NCBI RefSeq assembly: GCF_040807025.1
Contig: NC_090942.1
Location: forward strand, 205,614,640-205,678,639
Reading direction: 5' to 3'
Length of the DNA stretch: 64,000 nt
DNA from: Struthio camelus
Lineage: Eukaryota > Chordata > Aves > Struthioniformes > Struthionidae
Shown: positions 25,501-50,690 of the stretch, in pieces
How the letters are laid out: each line of letters starts with the position of its first letter
Position numbering within the stretch: position 1 is the first letter of the stretch
Program-made: the position numbers and the translations under genes
The notes under the pieces: model-generated
The model's input: the letters and a program-made list of their open reading frames with translations, nothing else
Database searches by the model: none
Told to the model about the DNA's origin: nothing

Positions 25501-27919
25501 ATTTTTTCTAGAGCTCTGTTGCGTTTCCCCTTCGGGGAGAGGCTTTTCCAGGCTGAAGAATCCTAGTCTGCCTAATTGTTCTTTGTACAGACTGTTTCAT
25601 ACCTTTTTACCTTCCTTGTTGGCCTTTTCTGAACTTTCTGCAGTTGTTACTCCTTAGTCCCAGTCTTTATATGTTGATCAAATATTTATACTTACAGAAT
25701 GGAGAAAGCTTTAAATGGGTGTTTTGGTTGAGGGGGAACTTGCAGCCAGCTGAAACAAACTTAGTAAGAAAAAAATGCATTGCTGAAGTATTTTTACCTC
25801 ATTTTTCAGGACTGGAAATTCAGACAAGCTTATCAGTGCAGAGCTAGGAAGGAAAGTGGAGGAGAACTTACTTGTACCAGCAGAGAGCACGAGCTCACAT
25901 TCAAGACAAAGTGAAAGTCACAGGAGAGTGCTTTGCTTTGATAATGTCCTGCCCACTCCTGGAGGAAATACTCAAATTCAGACTACTAAGAGTTTACCCC
26001 AGAAAGAAAGGAATGAAAATACTTTATTTGCTGTTGACTCTGCATCTTCTGCTAAAGCACAGGTGACAAAGAGAGAGAAAGATAAAACGTTGCCTAGAAT
26101 TCTCTGTAAGCCAGAAGTTGGTAGCAGCAGAAGTGTTTCTGTGAAGGAGCCCCAGCCTGAGCGGAAGGTGGTAACTGCAGGGCTTCCATTAGATCCTTTC
26201 CACAAGACTACAGCAAATAAAGAGAATGAGTTACGAAGAGATAGTGATGAAAAACAGAAGAACCAGGACGCTGCCAAACTCTCAAATGGCCAACAAAGCG
26301 TTAGCTTATGGAACGAAAAGACGGTTGCTTCAGTGCAGGAGCTGAACAAAAAACAAGGGTCATTGTCAAACGGGAATAGCAAATCTTCAGCATCTGTTTC
26401 TCTGTCCTCAAAGGAGCCAAAACGAGAGCCAGCTAAAGTTTCCAACCAAGGCCTTTGCTTGGCAAGTCCTTTCACTAAACAATGTGTAGAAATGTTGCAA
26501 GACATTCAGTGGCATAGCCCTACTAGTAAAGCAGTTGAAAATGGAGAATTACCAGTACCCCGTACACCATCTGGAGTTGGGGACAGGCACACAGACGATA
26601 CTACGGATAGTGTAAGGACACCAACCTGTCGGCGTTTCAATGAGGACAGCACAACACCTAGAATCATGGTCCCTCCTGCTACTCCAGACTTACCTGCCTG
26701 CAGCCCAGCTAGTGAAACAGGTAGCGAAAATAGTGTCAATATGGCTGCTCACACACTGATGATACTGTCACGGGCTGCTATTGCAAGGACTAGCACTGCA
26801 ACTCCACTGAAGGATAATACTCAGCAGTTCAGATCTTTAAGGAGTACAGTAAAGAAAAGGAAGCTAGAGGACTTGAATGAAGGTGAGAGAAATTCTCGTT
26901 CTGCAAATAGAAAAGACCTTCAAAGCTCTCCAACACCATCAAAAAAGAAGAAAATAAAGGCGAGTACAGGCATTTACTTTTCATTTAAAATATTAAATAT
27001 ACAATAGACTGAAAATTATTTATAATGAGATGGTTCAGAGGTGCTAGTCCAAATCCTTGACATCTCATAAATATTCATCAGTTTTAGTAACTTTGCCTCT
27101 CAAGTCCATTTTGAATTAACATAGTCTTAAGATTTGTGTACAGTGCTCAGATACACAAGTAACTCCCATCATTGACTTTATGCACCTATCTGTGAAAATC
27201 AAATGAATTATCTTAAAATATGACTGAGTGGCTAAATTCAAGCTGTTGAATTTAGAAACTAGGCTAACTCACACTAGGTCTTACTAAAATTCAAGCTATT
27301 CTTGCATTTCCCCTCTTCACGGCCAGGACTAGAAGGCCATATTTTGTGTATTGCCAGTCTCTGTAGTCTATCAAACCTTACCTTTAACTTGGGGATTTGA
27401 TTTAACGGCAAATAGCACAGGTATAGGTGAGACGTTAAAAGGCTGTGTATGTAAATGATCAAAAGGGAGGGAGACGCATTATAATTCTAACTCATCATAC
27501 TTACTAACACGTATTCCTGAAATATTATGAATGAAAAATGCTCAGCTATTTATAGCAACGTACACGTTACAAAAGCTGAGAGAGATAGTGTGTCTGAAGT
27601 CTGGGTGGGCTAATGCTAAAGTTGAGAACTTTTAACTATGCCTGTCCTGTAATCATGCAGTTTCCTTAGGGGATATGCACAAGTGCCTATATGTTTCAGT
27701 GTCCAATTTCTGAGTGAGCTTTGTACAGTTACTTCTGCAGCGTGGCTAGGGAAGGATAAAGAAAAAAAAAGAATGTTTAGAGACAGCCTCAGTATTCTCA
27801 AATTCTTGGTATTTCATGCAACTACTCTTCTTCTTCAACAGAAAAAGAAGCTGCCAAATTCTTTTCCGGCAGGAATGGATGTGGACAAGTTCTTGTTATC
27901 TCTGCATTACGATGAATAA
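4557..27919 (+). CDS. NPAT: NPAT, coactivator of histone transcription (complete, 18 coding exons)
   Basis: NPAT is the cyclin E/CDK2 substrate that nucleates histone locus bodies and switches on replication-dependent histone genes at G1/S. The spliced model has 18 coding exons and 1462 codons (human 1427), with phases consistent throughout. The N-terminus (MLLPSDVARLVLGYLQQEKL) is a LisH motif, about residues 3-35. A conserved region around residues 261-350 includes NAREKILSNKSLQEKLAENI and EQTESDPAFQALFDLFDYG. Two very large exons (13 and 17) encode Ser/Thr-rich, probably disordered sequence. Likely CDK sites are S809 and S813 (SSPAKSPTK), T1306 (VPRTPS) and T1385 (ATPLKD), equivalent to sites known in human NPAT. 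The tail GMDVDKFLLSLHYDE is conserved. Odd points: a GC-AG last intron, a NAGNAG acceptor at exon 7 and an LTR insertion in intron 16. Confidence 0.97.
4594..7846 (+). other. NPAT intron 1
   Basis: The first 530 bases are still CpG island; the rest is AT-rich intron. I see no exon, RNA gene or recognisable repeat apart from a short T run near 6002-6013. Confidence 0.6.
7847..7965 (+). CDS. NPAT: NPAT exon 2 (residues 13-52)
   Basis: Follows a TTTATTGCAG acceptor and finishes the LisH motif: GYLQQEKLLATCREFILESS, then DLKEYAEHCTEDGFIPACLL. Donor GTGAGT at 7966, phase 0. Confidence 0.96.
7966..9662 (+). other. NPAT intron 2
   Basis: Ordinary AT-rich intron ending in a T/C tract before TTTTTTCCCCAG. 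No feature recognised. Confidence 0.6.
9663..9723 (+). CDS. NPAT: NPAT exon 3 (residues 53-73)
   Basis: Reads SLCGKNLTTILNEYVAMKTK, nearly identical to the human segment. Acceptor CCCCAG, donor GTAAGC at 9724, phase 1. Confidence 0.96.
10942..11014 (+). CDS. NPAT: NPAT exon 4 (residues 73-97)
   Basis: Reads ETTNEVPAMMSSLWKKLDYT then LSQI. Acceptor TTTATTTTAG, donor AG|GTAATA at 11015, phase 2. Intron 3 before it (9724-10941) holds only AT-rich sequence and homopolymer tracts. Confidence 0.95.
11506..11546 (+). CDS. NPAT: NPAT exon 5 (residues 97-111)
   Basis: A 41-base microexon reading RSMQSCTGFSANQR. Acceptor TTTTATAG; the donor is GTAAGT at 11547, chosen because it restores the conserved QRARTR junction with exon 6. 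Confidence 0.9.
12646..12876 (+). CDS. NPAT: NPAT exon 6 (residues 111-188)
   Basis: Starts ARTRSGIVEMKRQRILQQ after TATCTCTAG. The rest is Ser/Gln-rich and less conserved, including VHQSQTQDNKI. Donor GTAAGT at 12877, phase 1. Intron 5 (11547-12645) shows nothing notable. Confidence 0.94.
13361..13445 (+). CDS. NPAT: NPAT exon 7 (residues 188-216)
   Basis: Reads TGDFIHIQVPGSQERKPHSN then LLSPGRRK. Two AG dinucleotides 3 bases apart (13359-60 and 13363-64 region, AAGCAG) form an in-frame NAGNAG acceptor. The upstream one is used here because human NPAT has TGE at the same place. Donor GTGAAT at 13446, phase 2. Confidence 0.9.
14602..14734 (+). CDS. NPAT: NPAT exon 8 (residues 216-260)
   Basis: Reads SESQKRKSTATSAPLSISRS and ends DGNFP at a GTGAGT donor (14735), phase 0. 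The C-terminal half diverges from human. A weaker GTAACT donor at 14724 was not used because it breaks the frame into exon 9. Confidence 0.88.
15280..15371 (+). CDS. NPAT: NPAT exon 9 (residues 261-291)
   Basis: One of the best-conserved parts of the protein: QLVIENAREKILSNKSLQEK then LAENINKILG. Acceptor GCTTTCCAG, donor GTAATA at 15372, phase 2. Confidence 0.96.
15451..15538 (+). CDS. NPAT: NPAT exon 10 (residues 291-320)
   Basis: Reads SDGNVTQAPKQTDSGPTEQE then TSIDEILGLQ. Acceptor TGTTCCAG, donor GTAGAT at 15539, phase 0. Confidence 0.95.
15539..17719 (+). other. NPAT intron 10
   Basis: 2.2 kb without a recognised gene. Open frames at 15807-16100 (+) and 16941-17201 (-) have no family signature. 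T runs occur at about 16183-16199 and 17540-17557. Confidence 0.55.
17720..17816 (+). CDS. NPAT: NPAT exon 11 (residues 321-353)
   Basis: Reads GEIHMSEEAIQDILEQTESD then PAFQALFDLFDY, almost unchanged from human. Acceptor GTTTTTCAG, donor GTAGGT at 17817, phase 1. Confidence 0.96.
18360..18485 (+). CDS. NPAT: NPAT exon 12 (residues 353-395)
   Basis: Starts GKNKINKNLSTGISGQNGVE and ends SSLGTEET. Acceptor GAAAACAG, donor GTAAGT at 18486, phase 1. Confidence 0.94.
19312..21006 (+). CDS. NPAT: NPAT exon 13, large exon (residues 395-960)
   Basis: 1695 bases encoding Ser/Thr/Asp/Glu-rich, low-complexity sequence. Islands shared with human include SLKIIISDDPFISSDTELNN, ENLPTIILSSPAKSPTK (probable CDK sites S809 and S813), GGFIQLMPATSTAFSNSNN and LRTPPRSS. 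The exon ends SPNFPQG. Acceptor CTATTTTACAG, donor GTAATC at 21007, phase 1. Confidence 0.96.
21007..23053 (+). other. NPAT intron 13
   Basis: 2.0 kb, AT-rich. It holds a C run joined to an A run (about 21752-21778) and a T run (22445-22461), and ends in a T10 tract directly before the exon 14 acceptor. No gene or recognisable transposable element. Confidence 0.55.
23054..23169 (+). CDS. NPAT: NPAT exon 14 (residues 960-998)
   Basis: Very conserved: GSAIIIASPVQPVLQGMVGM then IPLSVVGQNGNAFSAPARQ. Acceptor after a long T tract, donor GTAGCA at 23170, phase 0. Confidence 0.96.
23270..23378 (+). CDS. NPAT: NPAT exon 15 (residues 999-1035)
   Basis: Reads VLHMPVANPVCSRSVPKLPI then PPKSQKIPGARNKT. 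It is only 100 bases from exon 14. Acceptor TCTTTCAAG, donor GTACCT at 23379, phase 1. Confidence 0.95.
24454..24511 (+). CDS. NPAT: NPAT exon 16 (residues 1035-1054)
   Basis: A 58-base exon reading GKLVTNVAEPLNHANSRAQR, aligned with the human GKQVNNL region. Acceptor TTGTTCTAG, donor GTTAGT at 24512, phase 2. Confidence 0.9.
24600..25335 (-). mobile_element. Probable solo LTR of an avian endogenous retrovirus, in NPAT intron 16
   Basis: The block is abruptly GC-rich between two AT-rich intron flanks. Read on the minus strand it opens with TGTTGTGGTGG near 25333, has a TATA-like ATATAG near 24770, and an AATAAA signal at about 24655-24660 followed by a roughly 50-base U5-like tail. No gag, pol or primer-binding site lies beside it, so a solo LTR is the simplest reading. 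I found no clean target-site duplication, and both ends are uncertain by about 10-20 bases. It is antisense to NPAT and lies about 475 bases before exon 17. It could instead be another GC-rich insertion. Confidence 0.55.
25535..25655 (-). mobile_element. Old CR1 LINE fragment
   Basis: The stretch from CCAGGCTGAAGAATCCTAG to CTGAACTTTCTGCAG reads like the reversed 3' region of CR1 elements, with many substitutions. It sits in NPAT intron 16 between the LTR and exon 17. Confidence 0.6.
25810..26959 (+). CDS. NPAT: NPAT exon 17, second large exon (residues 1054-1437)
   Basis: 1150 bases. Conserved islands are RRVLCFDNVLPTPGGNTQ, TANKENELRRDSDEKQKN, VPRTPS (T1306), PATPDLPACSPASETGSENS, AAHTLMILSRAAIARTSTAT and ATPLKDN (T1385). 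It ends in the lysine run KKKKIK. Acceptor ATTTTTCAG. The only junction that joins correctly to exon 18 is AAAG|GCGAGT at 26960, a GC donor; without splicing the frame runs on to a stop at 27005. Confidence 0.95.
26960..27841 (+). other. NPAT intron 17 (GC-AG type)
   Basis: Starts GCGAGT and ends CTTCTTCAACAG. Contents are plain AT-rich intron with no recognised repeat or RNA gene. Confidence 0.8.
27842..27919 (+). CDS. NPAT: NPAT exon 18 coding part (residues 1438-1462 and stop)
   Basis: Reads KKKLPNSFPAGMDVDKFLLS then LHYDE and TAA. The conserved C-terminal tail differs from human by a single residue (N for S). The stop codon lies inside an AATAAA hexamer at 27915-27920. Confidence 0.96.
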   Translation, partial: KKKLPNSFPAGMDVDKFLLSLHYDE

Positions 27920-29145
27920 AAAGATATGAACTGTGACTGTATAAAGCCAGTGTTCTATGCTGAGGTTTTGCATGGGAGATTAATTCTTAAGGATGAGTTG
28001 CACTTTCAGTGCACTGAAGATTCACTTTATAGCAAAATCATGCTGTTTCTGAAGCAGGTTGCTAAGTCTGTAAATATCATTGAGTTGGTATATGTTTATT
28101 TTTGAAAAAGCACTTGCATAATTATAGAGCCATTTAATTTGCAAAATTGTAAATTTGTATAAATGTAATGTACGAAAAGTTGTAAGTAAGTTTCCTGTTA
28201 CACACCATGTTGTCTGCGTTCTGCTGCATTCTCTACTTACTTACCCTCTGAACTGCTTCATCAATTTGTGAAAAAGTTGTGAATTTGAAGGCAGTGTTTG
28301 TAATTCACTGTTCTAAGACATGGACAGCTAATTTTTGCCACTTTCCATTGTCTTGTTGAATCATAAAGAAACTTCAGATGTAACTGACTTGTAGTAACAT
28401 TATCTTCTGTTATAATTGTAAAATCCATGTTTTAAGGCTTTGAATGAATTATTAAAAATTACATAAATCTAAGGCAAAAAAGTTCTCTTCTAATGAAGCT
28501 TTCCCCCCAACCATTCAGACAAAAAAATTAAATGTGTGTAGGCCTAGTCTGTTTCTAGGAATTACTTACACAGTACTTGCTACATAGGATGTTTTTGAAT
28601 GCAAAAAATATTGTAAAATGTTGTACCTTCAGTATGAATATCTAAACTGTAGTGATAGCCAGAAAAGAACTTGAAAGTGTTCTATTGCAAGAGTAAATTC
28701 TTTGAACCATCTTTTGTACTGCTGAAAAGGCATTTAGTAATGTTACTTATGCTTTTAGCCAGATACAGTAAAATTTGCATCTAATCTTTTGGTTTATCAT
28801 AGAAAGTGGTCACAGCTACTCTACAAACTCTCTTCAAGACCGATACAGGAGAAGCTCAAGCTACATTTTAGTACTAATTAGATGAAAATTAATACACTTA
28901 AGCCTTGCTCCAGTACTGCAGAATTTTCTCAAGTGGTGTTTCCTCCTTTGTTCTCAAATTGTTGAGGTCTTAAACAATGCAAGTTTTCTTATGAGAGAGC
29001 TGTACAGCAACAGGGCAACGTTTCAAGATAGTATACAAGGATTCCTAAGGAACCAATATTATGCAGTAGATGTTTATATTAAACCCATCCAATAATTTAA
29101 TACTGCATAGCATTTACAGCTTGAATAAATATTTTTGTTTTAATG
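27920..29145 (+). other. NPAT: NPAT 3' UTR
   Basis: AT-rich, about 1.2 kb, running from the stop codon to just past the hexamer at 29124. No open frame of interest. Confidence 0.7.
29124..29129 (+). terminator. NPAT distal poly(A) signal
   Basis: AATAAA followed about 20 bases later by a GU-rich GTTGTGTGTGTCT element, the usual arrangement for cleavage near 29145. Confidence 0.75.
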
Positions 29146-30569
29146 AAGTTGTGTGTGTCTCTTACCTGACTGATTAAAATAATAAGTAAGCAAGCTGCTT
29201 TGTGGAAATTATATAGAAGTGTTATGTAACTATAAATCAGTTAGTTATTTTTGAAGACAAGAAGTTCACTATTAACACTCAGATCTAATACCAGTAACTG
29301 TGAGAGACTGCTGGGGCAGGCAGCAGTGAAAGGCAATCTTTGCAGCAAGGCAAAAAAAAAAAAAAGAAAACCAGTCTATTTGTCTTCGGTACATGGTGGC
29401 ATTTTATGCCTAATAGTGGACTCAAGGGTATTCTGATTTTAAACAGATTTGCTACTTCAGACAATGTAGTTCTTTCATTGGACAGCTAGTATCTACTATA
29501 GTCTGACATTTTCAGTTCAGGTGATCTGGTAATATTAAAGTAGAGAAGTATCAGTATACTTAGGCTTTCAGAAGAAAAACACCTTACTCCAGTTTCAGAA
29601 GTGCGCAGCTTCAGGGTGTCATGTGGACAAACACTTTCTAAGTCTTGCATTAGAAATAGGTATCAGACATGGATTAAAAAGTTAATTTTATTAGTATGTA
29701 GCACTTAAATCCCACTACTCATTAGATACCTCTACAAATTCCTTCCTTCCCAAAAACAAAAAACACCCCAACCACATCAAGGTATATATTCCTCTTTCCA
29801 TCCCCAGTTTTAGTAGGTTTTACGATTTAGAACAGACTATGAAAGAATATTCACCCTCTGGCAAAAAGCCTACTATAGAAACTGTATGAACTTTTCACTA
29901 AAGCCTTGATCAGAATTCACTGCCTCCAGTAGAGTATATTCCTTTTTCCCCATACTTTAAAATGAATCTAAGTTTCTGCTTAACTGTGAATTCAAGAATG
30001 CAGACAGATACTTGGCAGCTCTTACTGAAAGAGCAACAAAAGACACTGCACCTTTTTTGGTGCTGACTATGCCGCTATGCAAAAGCACGTTGACAAAATG
30101 TGATATCAAAGCAGCTTAAAGCAAACAAAAAAAAAAAAACCCACACTATCATATTTTGAGGCTAAATCCACCTTAGCTATGCCATATTATTACTTATGTT
30201 TGGCAGTTACAACACAATGTCTTCCAGTTTAGTTTGATACTATACATTAAGCCGGTTAAAAGAGGGCTACAGCAAGCCTCCTTTTTTTGCATTTGACATG
30301 GTGTGCAACAGCAGGGAGGAAGGAGGGGAAAAAAAAACAACCCCCCCACACACTCTCCCCCACACACCTTCAGATAAAGCTTCTCCCTCTACCCCCACCA
30401 TGAAAGTCCCTTAGCAGTATGTAATAACTTTAAAACAGTAAGTTATATAGCTATAAGAAATTAGACTTAGCTGATCTAGTAGTAGCACTATATGACTTAC
30501 TTAAGGGAATTAATTTTCAGTACCATAAGTCATTGACTGAGGAGCCACACTTAGCACAGAGAAACATTC
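29146..30569. other. Gap between convergent NPAT and ACAT1 3' ends
   Basis: No gene seen. It contains A runs (29349-29361, 30127-30139) and a C-rich CACACA stretch (30340-30368). A minus-strand AATAAA at 29692-29687 could serve a longer ACAT1 3' UTR, which would shrink the gap to about 0.5 kb. Confidence 0.6.
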
Positions 30570-30575
30570 TTTATT
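30570..30575 (-). terminator. ACAT1 proximal poly(A) signal
   Basis: TTTATT on the plus strand, that is AATAAA in the ACAT1 sense, 244 bases after the stop codon. A second copy is at 29687-29692. Confidence 0.65.
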
Positions 30576-30818
30576 GTCTTGAGAGCTGACATTATCGTAA
30601 TTTGACATTCTTCATTTGTACTGTATAAAAATGCATTGAGTCAAAGTAATAAAAGCCCAGTTGTCCATATCAATAGTCAATGATGTTTTAAGAAGTTTTA
30701 GAAGAGTTGCAGTTAAAGAAAGAATTCCTCCACTTAGTCATAAACAAGATGTAACAGGTACCACTCATCATACTGATCAAAGAGGGTTTAAGGCTTTGTT
30801 TCCAACAGCTGGTTGGGC
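30576..30818 (-). other. ACAT1: ACAT1 3' UTR (short form)
   Basis: Runs from the stop codon to the proximal AATAAA. Cleavage would fall near 30555. Confidence 0.6.
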
Positions 30819-48126
<17,308 letters not shown>

Positions 48127-48900
48127 CCTCGCGCCCGCCGCTTTCCCTGTCACCTTCACGCACCCGCACCCGCAACCCCGCCCCCGCCCTCCGCCTATAG
48201 GCACCGCCTCTCCGCCGCCGCCCGGCTCCCATTGGCTCGCGGCGGAGGGCGGGACCATGCCCGCCTCTGCCATTGGCTCCCGGCCGCCGCCCTCGCGAGC
48301 GTGAGCAGCGGGCCCCGCGGCCGCGCCCTCCCCACCCCCCCACCCCACCCCCACCCCGCCGCCCTCCCGCGCCCTCAAGTCAACAAAATAACCAAAACAC
48401 AGATACACGGGAAATTCTCTCCCTACGTAACCCTCGTCTGAAGGCGGTTACGAGGTCTGTGGGGATGCAGGCGCTTGTGTATTCCGGAGCCGGCGGCACC
48501 TTGCGCCTATCTGGGCCTCACAGTGCAGCCTCCCGCCCTGTAGGCAGGGGCCAGCGAGGCAGCTCCTGAGGCACCTGAACCTCCTCCCGGGCACAGCCGT
48601 CCCGAAACGTTACCTCAGGCTTCAGCCCCGCCCGAGGAACGTCTAGGCAGCTGCGCTTACAACAAGCTTGGCCTCCCCTTGCCCTCAGGTCACTCTCCGG
48701 ACCAGCTCCCCGGGCTCCATCTCTCATCTTACGCTCCCCCCCTTCACGCTCTCCGCGTCCAGATCTGCGTTTCCCAGTCAAGGCCCGTATCGAGTCCCTA
48801 CAGCTGTCCCCCCGTCCGTCCTTCCCACGCACAGAGCTACGCCAGCAAGAGCCTGGCCCTTCCCCGTCCTGGGGGAACAACATGGCGCGCGTGTGCTCTG

Positions 48901-50690
48901 CAGCCTCCTCGGGTTTGTCTGCGGGAGCAAAACACCTCAGAATTATTACGGTACCTTTTAAGCTCTCCCTCCGAGGGAGCCAGCACCCTGCTGCCACAGT
49001 ACCCCAGGCTGCCTGCTGCCTTCCCTGGGGCTGTCTCTGCAGTCAGGTAAGGCGGCGTTTCCTTGCAGCCTGCCTCCCTCAGGACGTGACCACGAGCTGG
49101 AACAAAAACCAAGATACATCCTTTGGGTATCTGGAGAGCAACAGCATCTCAGCAGCTTGTTGTCCAGTCACTATCTTGAGTGGTTTTTCCTTTATTATTT
49201 TCCCTTTACATTGTAAAATTAACCTTCATCAAAATTGCTTTAGTTCATTTTTCTATTCTACATCTCATTATTTTTCCCTTTGAGATAGGGTTTCCCCTGC
49301 TATCCCTCTGCTCTAAAAGGCAAAACACTGTTTACTTTCTGTGTGTGTCAAAAGACTCTCTGAACTAAAGGTAAGGGATCAGTTGGGACCCACACAGACA
49401 AGGGATGCAGGTGTAGCCTTGCTTCCTTGGCTCTTGGTAGATGGCGTTTTGAGAGTCTGATGAACCTAATCCAGACCTTTGATTCAGAGACAAAGTTTTC
49501 AGCTGAAAAACAGAGATAACGAAGGGACTAACAAATATTGACTCAGGAAGAACTGAAGTTTTTACCCTGAGAATTTATGAGTACCATCAAGTAAAGACAC
49601 GAAAAAAACTCACTTGGATATTTTTCCATAAATGACTAATGCTAATCATACGTCAAAAAGTTTCCAGCTCTCATTAACTTCACCTTTATTACTATTTGCC
49701 TGCAGCATAAGGCCCTTTTTCTGGGATGCAGCCTTGTAATGCACCAGGTTCATTATGACCTCAGTAAGAAATGCCCTCAGACTCCATAAGATATTGATTA
49801 AAATATCATTTATTGGAACTAACCCTAGGAGGAAAAAGAGGATTGTATAGATAATCTTGCATCCCTTCAGATGCTGGGAAGCCCGAGCTGTGCAGCACCG
49901 GACAGTCCTCCAGTCAGGTCACAGCATGCGGTGCAGGTCCCATCTGTGGAGAAGTTCCCCAAACTTTTGGTCTTTAGAGCTCTTACAGGATTTTCTTAGA
50001 AGAAAACAAAGCTATCCATCATTTCTATTCTCAAGCAAAAGCATGGTCAGGTGAGAACGTGCTGCTTAGCTTCCAGATGAAGCCGAGGACAGGCAGGTGG
50101 TGCCATTGCTGGTGCCGAGTGGGAGCTGCTCCCAGGCTCCTCGTTGCGATCGGCCGGTGAAGGCCATCCTGGGCCAGAGACACGCGCAGCCTTGCACGGC
50201 CTGAAGCCCAGCTGTACGTGCCATGCAGGCCTGCGCAGGCCCGTGTTTATCTCTTACCTGCATCGTGAACTTTTCAATGTACCACCATCTTCTGGTTGGG
50301 ATCACTACAAGCCCACGTTGCTGGAATATTACTATCATATCATACAAAGCATCATTTACCTAGCCTAAAGGGTAAGCACGTTTTTCAGATAATTTATCAG
50401 TTTTCTGCAACATAAGTGTTAACTCTGTTAGAATTCAGAAGATACAACATAGCACTATACTAAAATTATTTAACTGCTCTGCAACTCATAAAGTAAGTCT
50501 CCAACAAGAAGACAGATACTGTTGAAATAACGTTAGTTTAAAAGATAGTGTTGAGCTGCATACGAATTCTAGCGCATAGAGAAACAAACTAAAGAAAAAA
50601 TACAACGTCCCCCACGGTGAATAAAATCAGTGAGTTGACGCATTTCAGGATACAGAGCTCCTAATGCAATATCCAACAACACGAAGTCTG
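48901..50690. other. Intergenic DNA between ACAT1 promoter and old LINE
   Basis: No gene recognised. A strong plus-strand splice donor, CAG|GTAAGG at 49047, lies at the edge of the CpG-rich region and could end the first exon of a divergent non-coding transcript. The rest is moderate-GC, non-repetitive sequence. Confidence 0.5.

Noticed and set aside
26960-27007. NPAT ending by read-through of exon 17 at 27007
   Set aside because: The conserved C-terminal tail is present at 27842 with a good acceptor and fits exactly after a GC donor.
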